Below, in pieces: positions 21,215-30,834 of a stretch of DNA of 64,000 nt. Location of the stretch: NCBI GenBank assembly GCA_026261815.1, contig JAMPIT010000511.1, positions 434,001 to 498,000 on the forward strand, read 5' to 3'. Position numbers and translations under genes: made by a program. This DNA comes from Monarcha castaneiventris obscurior (Eukaryota > Chordata > Aves > Passeriformes > Monarchidae). Position 1 is the first letter of the stretch, and every line of letters begins with the position of its first letter. The notes under the pieces were generated by a model. That model saw nothing but the letters and a program-made list of their open reading frames with translations, made no database searches and had not been told where the DNA came from.

Positions 21215-21625
21215 CAACTCTTGACTTAATCCAGACAACTGTCACCGAACCACAGAGGAGCAGGGACTGTAATTAAGTCCCAGAGCCCTTTGGGGAGTAT
21301 CAAGCCAGAAAAACAGTTCACAGGCTTTAGGCAGGGTGATTTTAAACAAATGAGGAAGTGCCTTAGAAACAGCTTAAGATGAAAGCTACCAAATTAAAAT
21401 CCTTGCAATCAGTATGGAGGCTACTTATGCAACAACCTCCTGAGGAGGAATTGGAATCCCAGAGATAAAACTCTAAACAAATAAAGAGACGGGAGATGAA
21501 GGAAAATGAAACTTGGTCAAAAAGTGACGTACAGAGGGCTGCTTGAGCTGCCTTTGAAAAGTGGAGCATCACAAAGGGGCAAAACCAATGTCACACGAAG
21601 GGGCAAAACCAATGTCAGCTAAGAG
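21215..21625. other. AT-rich block, possibly a decayed mobile element
   Basis: A long AT-rich stretch (ACTGTAATTAAGTCCC, AAACAAATGAGGAAG, CAAATTAAAATCC, AACAAATAAAGAGAC) ends in a 24-bp tandem duplication containing AAGGGGCAAAACCAATGTCA (about 21573-21620). The texture suggests an old retroelement, but I cannot assign a family. An alternative is a regulatory block. Confidence 0.35.
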
Positions 21626-22086
21626 GGGAGTGGAAGGATGGAGAGGGTATCCAGCTCTCCAGGACATGTTCCAGCTTCCCTGAGCAAGCAGGAATGTGGC
21701 TGTGGGTGTGGTCAGACACCTTCCTGCATCCTCGAGACCTCTGGATGGCTCTGGCATGAGGAGGTGGGGTTGAACCCAGAGGTCCCCATTAGACACCTGG
21801 GTTTGGGAGAAGCAGCTCCCAGCAGAGCATCTCCCCCTCCTTGCAGTGACGGGATATTGTCCTCCCACTCGAGTTCTCGGCAGGGCTGGCAGGTCCCGTG
21901 GGTTGCCAGGGAGGCCAGGCCAGCTCCAGCTTTAGGAGAGTCCTGCAAATGCACAGCTTCTCCCAAGCTGGGAGAACAAACACAGCGTGAAACCTGAAAG
22001 TGAACTGCAGGTGCCTGAGCCCAGAGCCCAGCTCCTAATGCAGCTCTGCTGGAGTGCAGGGGCTGGGAGGAGCGAGCTGCAGGGAA
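21626..22086. other. Unique sequence, no gene seen
   Basis: No repeat or RNA gene was identified. A minus-strand frame of 325 codons starting at 22689 runs through here only because the next minisatellite is in phase. Confidence 0.4.
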
Positions 22087-22540
22087 CACCGGGCACTGCA
22101 GGGCATGCACTGGGGCTGAGTGCAGGCACACCGGGCACTGCAGGGCATGAATGCACTGGGGCTGAGTGCAGGCACACCGGGCACTGCAGGGCATGCACTG
22201 GGGCTGAGTGCAGGCACACCGGGCACTGCAGGGCATGAATGCACTGGGGCTGAGTCCCGGCACACCGGGCACTGCAGGGCATGAATGCACTGGGCCTGAG
22301 TGCAGGCACACCGGGCACTGCAGGGCATGCACTGGGGCTGAGTGCAGGCACACCGGGCACTGCAGGGCATGCACTGGGGCTGAGTGCAGGCACACCGGGC
22401 ACTGCAGGGCATGCATTGGGGCTGAGTGCAGGCACACCGGGCACTGCAGGGCATGCATTGGGGCTGAGTGCAGGCACACCGGGCACTGCAGGGCATGCAC
22501 TGGGGCTGAGTGCAGGCACACCGGGCACTGCAGGGCATGC
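22087..22540. repeat. 42/46-bp minisatellite, 11 units
   Basis: CACCGGGCAC starts occur at 22087, 22129, 22175, 22217, 22263, 22309, 22351, 22393, 22435, 22477 and 22519, so steps are 42 bp or 46 bp. The longer units carry an extra AATG (GCATGAATGCACTGG). Because 42 is a multiple of three, it translates as a regular 14-residue repeat on either strand (LGLSAGTPGTAGHA on plus). This is not evidence of a protein. Confidence 0.97.
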
Positions 22541-22925
22541 CTTGCCCACGGTAATGCCCTGAAGGTTTGCAGTGCCCCAGGGCCCTTGTCTCTACTGAGG
22601 GGAGATGGGGGCTCCCTGAGGAACCAGGGGGCTCCCTGAGGCCTCGCAGCCCTGATGTGCTTGGGTTGCAGGCTAAGCTGCTTGCACACTCAGTGGCTGC
22701 ATCCTCCAGATCCAGAGCGATGCTTCTCCTGAGCCCCTCAAAGATAAAGGCTGGCCCAGGATGGGCAGCTCAGCCCAGGGAGATGGTCTGGGCAGGTGTG
22801 GAGTCACTCCTGGGACACCAAAGGCAGCTGGGTCAGGCAGAGCTGATAGCACCGGCCCCAGGTTTGGCTTTCCAAGGATGCAAGGTCCTGGGGATGAGAT
22901 TGGAACTGCCCAAAGTTACAGTGAC
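22541..22925. other. Unique sequence, no gene seen
   Basis: Short overlapping frames only. No element was recognised. Confidence 0.4.
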
Positions 22926-23262
22926 TTTGGAAGCCCCATTCCAGTATCTAAGGGGGCTTACAAGGAGGCTTTTCACAAGGGCATGGAGTGACAGGGAAAG
23001 GGGGAGTGGCCTTAGGCTGAAGGAGGGCAGGGATGGATGGGATATTGGGAAGGAATTGTTCCCTGGGAGGGTGGGCAGGCACTGGCAGAGACAAGCTGTG
23101 GCTGCCCCTGGATCCCTGGAAGTGCCCAAGGCCAGGCTGGACAGGGCTTGGAGCAGCCTGGGACAGTGGGAGGTGTCCCTGCCATGGCAGGGGTGGAACG
23201 GAATGATCTTTAAGATCCCTCCCAACCCAACCCATTTCCATGGTTCCGTGGGATTCCAGCAA
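22926..23262 (+). mobile_element. CR1 LINE, 3' fragment
   Basis: Plus-strand copy from CCCCATTCCAGTATCTAAGG through TCACAAGGGCATGGAGTGAC, GGGATATTGGGAAGGAATTG, GGCTGCCCCTGGATCCCTGG and the 3' end GATCCCTCCCAACCCAACCC with a short TTCCATGGTTCC tail. Confidence 0.94.
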
Positions 23263-23389
23263 GGCCCCTGCCCCGCTCCTGGCCAGCTTTCGCTGCTGCC
23301 CTGAGTCCACCGTATGCCACCCAGGGGCAGTGCCAGCCTCGCCCTGCCCTGGCAGCAGGGTGGCACGGAGCACATCGGGGCACCGGGCA

Positions 23390-23860
23390 CGCAGCAGGCA
23401 GCGGGCACCCACGGCCGGGATCACCTCCTGAGTGCCACGGGCACCTCCTGCAGCCGTGCTGGGCGGCAGCTGCGGGACAGCAGCCCGGGGACGCGCAGCC
23501 CCGGCTCTGCTGGGCAGCGGCTTTGCCCTCCCGCACCCTCGGCGTGGGCAGAGCTCCGCTCCCGGCGCTGCCAGCCCGAGGGCCGCGATGGGCCCGGGGC
23601 CGCGGCCAGGGACGGCAGCGGGGCTGGCAGCCTGGCACACCCCGGCAGCCTGGCACACCCCGGCAGCCTGGCACACCCTGCCAGCCTGGCACACCCCGGC
23701 AGCCTGGCACACCCTGCCAGCCTGGCACACCCCGCCGGAGCCCCGCGAGTCCCCTCCGTGCCAGCAGAGCAGCAGCGAGGGCCGTGCCCGACCCCGCGGG
23801 TTGCGGCAGGGAGGGCTCCGCTTCGCCCTCGCTTCAAATCCAACTGGAACAAGCTCGGGA
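23390..23860. other. CpG-rich stretch, candidate CpG island
   Basis: CpG-dense words such as GGGGACGCGCAGCCCCGG, GAGGGCCGCGATGGGCCCGG and GGGGCCGCGGCCAGGGACGG contain an 18-bp tandem repeat. It could be an unseen promoter or a GC-biased minisatellite flank. No exon was recognised. Confidence 0.42.
23628..23735. repeat. 18-bp tandem repeat, 6 units
   Basis: Unit CAGCCTGGCACACCCCGG, alternating with CAGCCTGGCACACCCTGC. The period is divisible by three, so frames read as AWHTPA-type repeats on plus and GCARLP-type on minus. Confidence 0.95.
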
Positions 23861-23969
23861 AATTAGAAGGATGGGAGGTGGGGGGAGGGCTAAAATAAGA
23901 TAAATAAAACCAAATAAAAATAAACCCCAAACCCTCCGTTCTTCTTTGATTCCTCCTCCTCCTTCTTTT

Positions 23970-23992
23970 CCTTTTTTTTTTTTTTTTTTTTC
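23970..23992. repeat. Poly-T tract
   Basis: About 21 consecutive T after CTTCTTTTCC. It lies at the edge of the next AT-rich block and could be part of a pyrimidine tract or a low-complexity run. Confidence 0.9.
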
Positions 23993-24125
23993 CTCCACGC
24001 CAACATTACTAATTGTCTAAGCATCTCAATTTGCTGGTTTCACTTAATCACAGACACTTTGGAGATTATCAGCCTTCCCCACATGTTCGGTACCTTGTTT
24101 CCAAACTACAAGACCCACGGGGAGC
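23993..24125. promoter_or_regulatory. AT-rich unique block, candidate regulatory element
   Basis: AACATTACTAATTGTC, TCTCAATTTGCTGG, TCACTTAATCACAG and GGAGATTATCAGCC lie in close succession with no repeat match, between a poly-T run and a CpG-rich flank. Confidence 0.3.
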
Positions 24126-24360
24126 AGGCAGCGAGCGCCTGCAGGAGCGACAGCCGCGACGCTGCCGCTTCCCCCCGCGTCCCTCCGGCTGCGCTGTCAG
24201 AGCTTGATTTGCCTCTGAAACCGCCGCGTATTCCCCCAAAGTTGCCGAGCACGGGGGCCGTGAGGAACGGCGAGGTGGGGGCTGGGGGCACCGTTGTCAG
24301 CTCCTGGCAGCTCCCAGCCTTTGATTTGCACAAAAGAAAGGAGGGAGGTGGGGGAGGGAA
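24126..24360. other. GC-rich unique sequence
   Basis: CpG-containing up to about 24280 (GACAGCCGCGACGCTGCCGC). No exon was recognised. Confidence 0.35.
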
Positions 24361-24530
24361 TGGATATGATTTATTCAGCAAGTTCCTAACCGGGTTTTTT
24401 CTATTTTTTTTTCCCCCTTCTTCTTTTCCACAGGCTGTGAAATAACTGAAGCCGACGGAAAGGTGAAGTGCTGGGAGAGATGAAGGAGGCGCGTTTGAAG
24501 GCATTTTCTTCCTTTTTGTCACATCTCACT
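24361..24530. other. Pyrimidine tract and possible 3' splice site
   Basis: A long T/C tract (TTTTTTCTATTTTTTTTTCC and CCCTTCTTCTTTTCC) ends in ACAG at 24431-24434, the form of a strong splice acceptor. The next frame could encode about 15 residues (CEITEADGKVKCWER) before a stop. I recognise no protein and see no matching donor; a non-coding RNA exon is equally possible. Confidence 0.25.
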
Positions 24531-24784
24531 GCAAAGCTTTTAATTCCTGGAGCTCAGTTCCTTCCTGGAAAGTCTGAGCCGGAGGGGGGTGGGCTTGCTG
24601 CGGGCGGCGGGGTCCTGTTGGCTGGCACAGGGGCGGGCACAGAAGCAGGGAGGAGGTCCCGGTGCTCGGGGGGTGGTGATGGTTTTCTGTCCCACTGTTG
24701 CCCTGGTGCCCACCCCCGGGCCGGGGGGTCTCTGCTGCAGGTGCTGGGAGCCAGCTCTGCCCCCAGCCCATCCCCACTTGAGTC
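24531..24784. other. Unique sequence
   Basis: GC-rich with no feature seen. Confidence 0.35.
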
Positions 24785-25340
24785 ACGGAGTCACGGAATG
24801 AAGGATTTAAGGCTGGAGAAGACCTCCGAGTTCATCAAGTCCAACTTGAAACCAAATCCCACCACGTCACTAAACCACATCACAAAGTGCCACGGCTGCT
24901 CATTTTTTGAACGCTTCCAGGGATGCGGATTCCACCACTGCCCCGAACAGCTGTGCCAGGGCCTGACCACCCTTCCAGTGAAGAAACTTCCATAATACCC
25001 AACCTGTCCCTCCCCTGGCCCAGCCTGAGGCCGTTCCCTCTCCTCCTGTCCCTGTTCCCTGGGAGCAGAGCCCGACCCCCCCCGGCTGCCCCCTCCTGTC
25101 AGGGACTTGTGCAGAGCCACAAGGTCCCCCCGGAGCCTCCTTTTCTCCAGGCTGAGCCCCTTCCCAGCTCCCTCAGCCACTCTTGGGGCTCCAGCCCCTT
25201 CCCTGGACATGCTCCAGCCCCTCCATGTCCTTCTGGCCCTGAGGGGCCCAAAACTGACTCCAGGGTGGGGGTGCCCCAGGCCCTGCCCAGCGAGGGACTG
25301 AGCCAGGCAGAGCCAGCTCTGCTCCAGTGCCAGCAGAGGA
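24785..25340 (-). mobile_element. CR1 LINE, longest 3' fragment (third form)
   Basis: A divergent CR1 form. Landmarks in order: GGCTGGAGAAGACCTCCGAG, GCCTGACCACCCTTCCAGTG, CCTGAGGCCGTTCCCTCTCC, CCTTTTCTCCAGGCTGAGCC and CCATGTCCTTCTGGCCCTGA. Its 3' end is at the left. It is more diverged than the passerine-type copies, so it is likely older. It reaches further toward the 5' side than any other copy here but still lacks coding sequence. Confidence 0.9.
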
Positions 25341-25439
25341 ACATCCAAAGAGCAGAGGGCAGAGCCCCTCCTGATGGCACCGGGACAGGCAGTGGGAGCA
25401 GGGCACATCACCAGCAGTGTGGGCCCCACGATGGGACCC

Positions 25440-25525
25440 TGGGTGATGTGTCCTGGGGACCCTGCTTGATCAGGGAGGTTGGACTAGAGGGTCTCCAGTG
25501 GGTCCTTCCAACCTGAGCCAGTCTG
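25440..25525 (+). mobile_element. CR1 LINE 3' end fragment, opposite orientation
   Basis: GGGAGGTTGGACTAGAGGGT, then CTCCAGTGGGTCCTTCCAAC, is the plus-strand CR1 terminus. It lies between two minus-strand copies and abuts the next one tail to tail. Confidence 0.8.
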
Positions 25526-25529
25526 ATTT

Positions 25530-25735
25530 ACAGAATCACAGAATCCCAGAATGGTTTGGATTGGGAGTGACCCTTAAATCCCATTCAGTTCTACCCCCAG
25601 GGACACCTCCCACTGTCCCAGGCTGCTCCGAGCCCCATCCAGCCTGGCCTTGGACACTGCCAGGGATCCAGGGGCAGCCACAGCTGCTCTGGGCACCCTG
25701 TGCCAGGGCCTGCCCACCCTCTGAGGGGTCCCTCT
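25530..25735 (-). mobile_element. CR1 LINE, 3' fragment
   Basis: ACAGAATCACAGAATCCCAG then AATGGTTTGGATTGGGAG, GGGACACCTCCCACTGTCCC and GGCAGCCACAGCTGCTCTGG. Stops near CCACCCTCTGAGGGGTCC. Confidence 0.92.
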
Positions 25736-25819
25736 GTGACCCCATAGCTGAGGTGGGTCATTTCCTGCACCCCTTTAGAGTTGTAGGGCATCAGCACATC
25801 CTGCTTGGCAGAGAAGGGT
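25736..25819. other. Unique sequence
   Basis: Short spacer with no feature seen. Confidence 0.35.
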
Positions 25820-26040
25820 TAGCAAGAAGAATCAAACAGCATTTACAGCATGAAAAAGTGTCTGAAATCAAATTTGGTTTCTTGCAGAGGAAAAATCATC
25901 TTCTTTTTTCTTTTTTTTTTAAGGGAAAAATGATGATTGGAAACTTGACTTTGTCCTCCGTTTGTCTGCTTTGGGAGAGCTGCACTCCCTGCCAGTCCAA
26001 TTGCATTTGTCTTCTCTAAGCAACAGAAAGCAGGGAACAG
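25820..26040. promoter_or_regulatory. AT-rich unique block
   Basis: CAGCATTTACAGCATG, GAAATCAAATTTGG, a T-rich run at 25902-25921, AAATGATGATTGG and CCAATTGCATTTGTC. It is non-repetitive apart from the T run. Function is inferred. Confidence 0.27.
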
Positions 26041-26399
26041 CTCCCGGAGCAGGGGGGTACCTGGGGGAAGCACGAGGAAAACGCAGCCACAGACTCCAGC
26101 TCCCCCCAGCACAGCTCTCCCCGGGGGCACCAGGGATCTCCTCTGGCTTTTCCTGGCACTGGTTCCCCAGGGAGGCAGCAAACCGTGGGGGCCCACGGAG
26201 CAGGAGCCGTGGCTGGGTTAAGCAGCTGTCAGCAGCCAAAAAATTCACATTTCCAATATTTCTGCTCTGGTTAGAAACCAGAAGAGGATTGTGTTCACAG
26301 GTCTGATTTACAGCCCAGTCCCCTGGTCCTGCACACAGACTCCTAGGAGCTCTCCTGTAACTTGGATCTGAAATCCCACCCGTTTCCTTGGGAATCCTC
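26041..26399. other. Unique sequence, no gene seen
   Basis: GC-rich then mixed. CAAAAAATTCACATTTCC near 26236 is a small AT patch. Confidence 0.35.
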
Positions 26400-26900
26400 T
26401 GACATGACCCGTGACATTTTTTTTTTTAAACTCAAACCACCAAAAGCCATTCCCCTCTTTCTCTCTGCAGCTCTTCTGCACCACCACCAAAATCATCTGC
26501 ATGGCTGGGCTTTGGTCCTGCAGGAGGAAGCTCCTTGTGCATGATTCATTGAAGGTTTTTATTTTTGTTTTTTTAAATTATTTTTTATTTCCCATTTGCA
26601 AGTTGCTGAGAAGCTGATCCTGATTTCTGCAAATGAATTTGTTATCTGCAAGTGTTCACTGAATAGTTTATGCAAACAAATTTCAGCCCATAGGGTGTTT
26701 GCAAACTGTTCATTTCATGGTATGTGATTAGTAGAAATGGTCAGAAAATGGGTGCAAAACAATTTTTACGAGCTGTCCTCAACACCCAGGCTCCTCACGC
26801 CTCCATTTCTATCACTGACTTCTATTTTTTTAACTGGAATTAGAAAAATATCAACCAGCACATGATGAGTTGAACTTTTCATGCTTTGTTTGCAGCTGGA
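26400..26900. promoter_or_regulatory. AT-rich unique block, about 500 bp
   Basis: One of the longer AT-rich runs: GTTTTTTTAAATTATTT, TGCAAATGAATTTGTTATC, GTTTATGCAAACAAATTTC, GTTTGCAAACTG and TAGAAAAATATC. Repeated TTTGCAA/TTGCAAA words hint at C/EBP- or POU-like sites. An old transposable element cannot be excluded. Confidence 0.3.
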
Positions 26901-26942
26901 AGCTCTAAAAGGAGAGCAGTTGATGTTCAGGGAAAGGGCAGA

Positions 26943-27105
26943 CACAGAATCAGAGAATCACAGACTGGTTTGGGATGGAAGGAGCTTTAAAGAACATCTC
27001 ATTCCACCCTCTGCCACAGGCAGGGACACCTTCCACTGCCCCAGGTTGCTCCAACCTGGCCTTGGACACTGCCAGGGATGGGGAAGCCACAGCTTCTGTG
27101 GGAAG
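26943..27105 (-). mobile_element. CR1 LINE, 3' fragment
   Basis: CACAGAATCAGAGAATCACA, TGGTTTGGGATGGAAGGAGC, GGCAGGGACACCTTCCACTG and CCACAGCTTCTGTGGG. About 160 bp survive. Confidence 0.92.
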
Positions 27106-27359
27106 AGGAGAAGTTATGGATTCTTGGGAGGTTACAGGTTCCCTTTTCCTGAGAAAGAGACAGAACCCGCCCTGCAGAGATCCCCCATCACCCAGGACCT
27201 GTTCCTGACGCCGGGTCTGTGGTGAGGGTGTCTGCTCTCCCAGGCTGAGCTGAGCACTCTCTCCTACTCCCAGGCCCCAGCACTGTTCCTCACTCACCAC
27301 AGCTGTACCTGCACCATCCCCTGGTCACCCCTTGCCAGGGATCTGCCTGATATCCCGCA
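27106..27359. other. Unique sequence between two facing CR1 ends
   Basis: No gene or repeat was recognised. The flanking CR1 copies are in opposite orientation. Confidence 0.4.
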
Positions 27360-27535
27360 GGGAATGGCTGCCCAGAGAAGCTGTGGCTGGGAAACATCCA
27401 AGGCCAGGCTGGATGGGGCTTGGAGCAGCCTGGGATGGTAGAAAGTGTCCCTGCCCATAGCAGGGGTGGGCCAGGTGAGTTTTAAGGTCTCTAACCCACG
27501 CCATTCCATGGTTCCACGATTCCATGGATCCATCA
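27360..27535 (+). mobile_element. CR1 LINE, 3' fragment
   Basis: GGGAATGGCTGCCCAGAGAA, GAAGCTGTGGCTGGGAAACA, GGCTTGGAGCAGCCTGGGAT, AAAGTGTCCCTGCCCATAGC and a 3' tail of CCATGGTTCCACGATTCCAT. Confidence 0.92.
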
Positions 27536-27794
27536 CTGTGCCACCCCTGGAGCTGCAGCACCCCTACCACGGGCAGGGGCTCCATCATGGGTCCAACCCC
27601 CGTGCTGGGAATGACCAAGGGACAAGAACCTGGTCCTGAGTGACCTGACAGTGACGTAGCAGAGGAGCTGCTGGAGCTCCTGGAGGAGCTCAGTGCAGGG
27701 CTGTCCAGCCCCAGAGCCCGGGGTTCACAGGTGCTCAGAGATGGCACCGGCATCAGGGAGCAGTCGGAGGCTCCCCGTGGGTTTTCCAGCACCG
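27536..27794. other. Unique sequence
   Basis: GC-rich with no feature seen. Confidence 0.35.
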
Positions 27795-27960
27795 ACAGAA
27801 AATGGTGCCCGGAAGATTTATTCATTTAACGCATCTGGTAATTACATTTCGGCAGGTGGTGTGTGGGGCCTGGATTCCTTCCACACACACCAGGCTCGGG
27901 AAGGCTCCAGTCCCACGTTTGATAAATCTCAGAATAGAATAAATAAATAAAATCAACAGT
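27795..27960. promoter_or_regulatory. AT-rich unique block
   Basis: AAGATTTATTCATTTAACGC and CTGGTAATTACATTTCGGC near its start and AATAGAATAAATAAATAAA at its end. The first two words resemble homeodomain-rich enhancer sequence; the last is low complexity. Confidence 0.27.
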
Positions 27961-28029
27961 CCCCAGCTGCGAGTGCGGAGGAGGAACATCCTCTCCCCGT
28001 GCCACGCGTTCCTCCTGCCTCCCCCGCGC

Positions 28030-28155
28030 CGGGGCTGGGATTCGGCACTGCCCGCTCCTCCCGGGCACGGGATTCGGCACTGCCCGCTCCTCCCGGGCAC
28101 GGGATTCGGGGGCAGGGATTCGGCACTGCTCGCTCCTCCCGGGCACAGGATTCTC
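28030..28155. repeat. 32-bp tandem repeat, about 4 units
   Basis: Unit GGGATTCGGCACTGCCCGCT plus CCTCCCGGGCAC. GGGATTC starts at 28037, 28069 and 28101 (exact 32-bp steps), then a 12-bp step and a diverged unit with GCTCGCTCC. Several frames stay open across it on both strands. Confidence 0.93.
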
Positions 28156-29084
28156 CCTGCCCTGACGGGCACAGGCACACGGGATGGATGCAGAGCCAGC
28201 GTGGGTGGCGAAGGGCTGGGGCCAGCTCTCCTCCCGGATTCTCGGGGCTCTGGCAGGGATGGGGACGAGACACAGCCAGGGAAAGCACGGGGGAGGCAAC
28301 CAGGGCAGAGAGAGCCGGTGGCAGCAGGATCCAGAGTTTAAGGAGGGAAAGATGAGCCAGGAATGAGCGGTGAGAAAGGAGATGGCCCGCGGAACACGAA
28401 CACATGGGGCGGGGGACGCTGCAGGGGCTGGGCGGACCTGGAAGCGCTCAAAGCGTGAGCAGATGTGTCACCTGGGGCCATGGGTTTGCACACGGGGGTG
28501 TTCGCTGGAACTTTGGACCTGGTGATCCCGAGGGTGTCTCCCAGCCATAATGACCCCATAATTCCAGTGGTGGTGCTGGGAGGCTTGGAGGGGACGGGCA
28601 GCAGTGACACCCCAGGGGCTGAGCACTGCCCGGGAGCCCACGAGGTGTCCCCATGGATGCACGGGTAGGACATGGTGTGCGGGGCCCGGGAGCAGCTCCT
28701 GTGAAGGGCAGGGCTGAAAATGAGGAAAGCTGGGCCACAGCTTCCTCTCCAAGGGATCTCAGACTTTCCAGGCTGTCCCAGGAGGAGCGGTGGCAGTGCC
28801 AGGGCGTGGGCACTTCCCCCATGACGGAGGATGCTGTAAGCACAGCTGGATGCTGTAAGCACAGCTGGATGCTCACACCCAGCCCAGCGCACAGGAGACA
28901 GCCTGGCCTGGCGTGCTGGGGCTCTGCAGGGACCAGCCACCCTCAGCCCGTGCTCCCTGCCTGTGCCAGGGGGTCTCCGGGGGGATCTGGGGGTATCCTG
29001 AGGCACCACGTCCTCGTGGAGGGCACCCAGCAAGGCACCGGCACAAAGACTGCGGCTGGATTTTATTTTTGTACTTCACCTCCC
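28156..29084. other. Unique sequence with a 19-bp duplication
   Basis: ATGCTGTAAGCACAGCTGG is repeated head to tail at 28831 and 28850. A minus frame of about 230 codons (28338-29033) has no recognised domain. No gene seen. Confidence 0.45.
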
Positions 29085-29390
29085 TGCCCCCTTTGTAGAA
29101 ATGACATAATTATGGGGATTTAATGTTCCACTGCTAAATTTCTTCATTTTTCAGGATAATTTCCACTATTTCATCAAGGAATAATTAATTGCATTGTCTT
29201 TAATCAGTTGTTTTACAAATCCAGCAGCGCAAGAAATTTTCATAGCCAGACAATGCAGGCAGCTGCTCTTCCCTTCTGGGTGTATTAATGAAGTGAAAGA
29301 GCTCGAGCTGGGGAAAAAATCGGCTGGCAGAAAAAGAAATCTATTGACAGAGAGATTGAAAAGATGACAGTGTAATCCCTTAATGTGTGT
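29085..29390. promoter_or_regulatory. AT-rich block rich in homeodomain-type cores
   Basis: ATGACATAATTATGGGG, CTAAATTTCTTCATTTTTC, AAGGAATAATTAATTGC (AATTAATT palindrome near 29183), GTCTTTAATCAG and GTATTAATGAAG lie within 300 bp. GC-rich DNA flanks both sides. No repeat family matches, making this one of the better candidate enhancers in the window. Confidence 0.36.
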
Positions 29391-29568
29391 GCTGGGGAGG
29401 CAGAGGGGAGAGACGGAGCCCAGGTGTGAGGGCAGGAGGAACTGGGCTGCTGGGGCTCAGGGCTCCAAAGCCTCTCCTCTCCCCTCCCAGGTCCTTGGCG
29501 TTGCATTTTAGTGTGGGGGTGCACAGGGGTGTCATCACACGTGAACATGGGGCTGCATAACAAATCAT

Positions 29569-29730
29569 GGAGTCACGGAATCACAGAATTTCAGACTGGT
29601 TTGGGTTGGAAGGGACCTCAGAGCTCATCTGGTTCCAACCCCCTTTCATGGGAAGAGACACTTTCCACTATCCCAGGTTGCTCAGGGCCCCCAACAACTT
29701 CACCTTGAACACTTCCAGGGATGGCAAAGT
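29569..29730 (-). mobile_element. CR1 LINE, 3' fragment
   Basis: TGGAGTCACGGAATCACAGA, GGTTTGGGTTGGAAGGGACC, CATCTGGTTCCAACCCCC, ACTTTCCACTATCCCAGGTT and CACTTCCAGGGATGGCAAAG. A form with the GGTTGCTCAGGGCCCC junction, distinct from the passerine-type copies. Confidence 0.92.
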
Positions 29731-30257
29731 GTCCAGAAATGCCTAAAAGTGTGAAGATGTTTGTGTGCAAATGTGCAGATGTTCATCAAAGGGCCAGAAC
29801 TGGAATTTAAAAAGTCACCTGAAAACAAAACAAAAGCCCCCCTGGCCCTGGGGCAGGGGATGTGATGGACGTGGTGTCGGTGGAGTCAGAGCTCCAGCCT
29901 GGCTTTCGTCTTCCCTCAGCCCCTTCCCTCCCTGTGTTTCCATTCAGAGTGACCCCATCCAGGCACAGACTGGGCCCCGTGGAGATCCCCTGGGATCCCC
30001 AGGGGGATGCATCAAGTCCAAAGCTGTCTCCAAAGGTCCCTGCTCCAGCATCTCTGGGGGGCCTCATTTCTGCCTCACGGCCTTGGGGTTCCCACCCTGC
30101 CTCTGGCCACTCCTGCCTGCCCTTGTGTGGCTCCAGGCAGCCCTGCCCTGCTCTGGGCCAAAGGGAAAAGAGAAGAAGCAAAGAACTGATGAGACATCCC
30201 AGATCCCAGGTCCCTCAGCGTTCCCTCACTCCTGCTTCCACACATGGGAGAGAATGA
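29731..30257. other. Unique sequence, no gene seen
   Basis: Short overlapping frames only. Confidence 0.4.
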
Positions 30258-30390
30258 GAACAGAATCCCAGAATAGTTTGGGTTGGAAAGGACCTTAGAA
30301 ATCATCTCATTCCAAACCCCTTCCAGCATCCCAGGTTAGTGCTCCAAGCCCCGTCCAACCTGGCCTTGAACACTTCCAGGGATGGGGATC
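30258..30390 (-). mobile_element. CR1 LINE, short 3' fragment
   Basis: CAGAATCCCAGAATAGTTTG, GGTTGGAAAGGACCTTAGAA and CTTGAACACTTCCAGGGATG, with an internal deletion between TTCCAAACCCC and CATCCCAGG. Confidence 0.9.
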
Positions 30391-30834
30391 TGGTGGTCTT
30401 TGTGGACCTCGCTGTCCATGCAGGTCCCAGGGAGCCTTTTCCATCTCAGTCACTGGGATTAACCTTCCCCATCGCGGTGGATGGAACACGACGGGGCAGT
30501 TCCTGCTGGGCTCTGCCCGTGGCCCTGTGCCACAGGGCAGGGTGGATGCTCACCCCTCCCAGAGAGGGCCCATGCCAAGGTCCAGCCCTTGGATCTGGCC
30601 TGGGAGCTCCAGATCTCTTTGCAAAGTGCAGCTGTGGATGTGTCACCCTCGAGGAGAGGTGGCAGAGCTTTAACAGGCTGCTGTCCCCAAACCACCCCGT
30701 GCCAGGACACCTCCTCCCCTCCTGGGCACGGCTGGGACCCGGCTGGGCCCCCATGTGTGGGTGGCTGAGCTCTCCAGGGGATCCGTGCACCATTCCCCTG
30801 CTGGGGACACTTCTCTCTCTCATATAGTCACTCC
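30391..30834. other. Unique sequence, no gene seen
   Basis: Frames on both strands overlap. No element was recognised. Confidence 0.4.

Noticed and set aside
21712..22689. 325-codon minus frame and matching plus frames with regular 14-residue repeats
   Set aside because: The 42-bp tandem array is in phase with translation. Outside it the peptide has no recognisable features.
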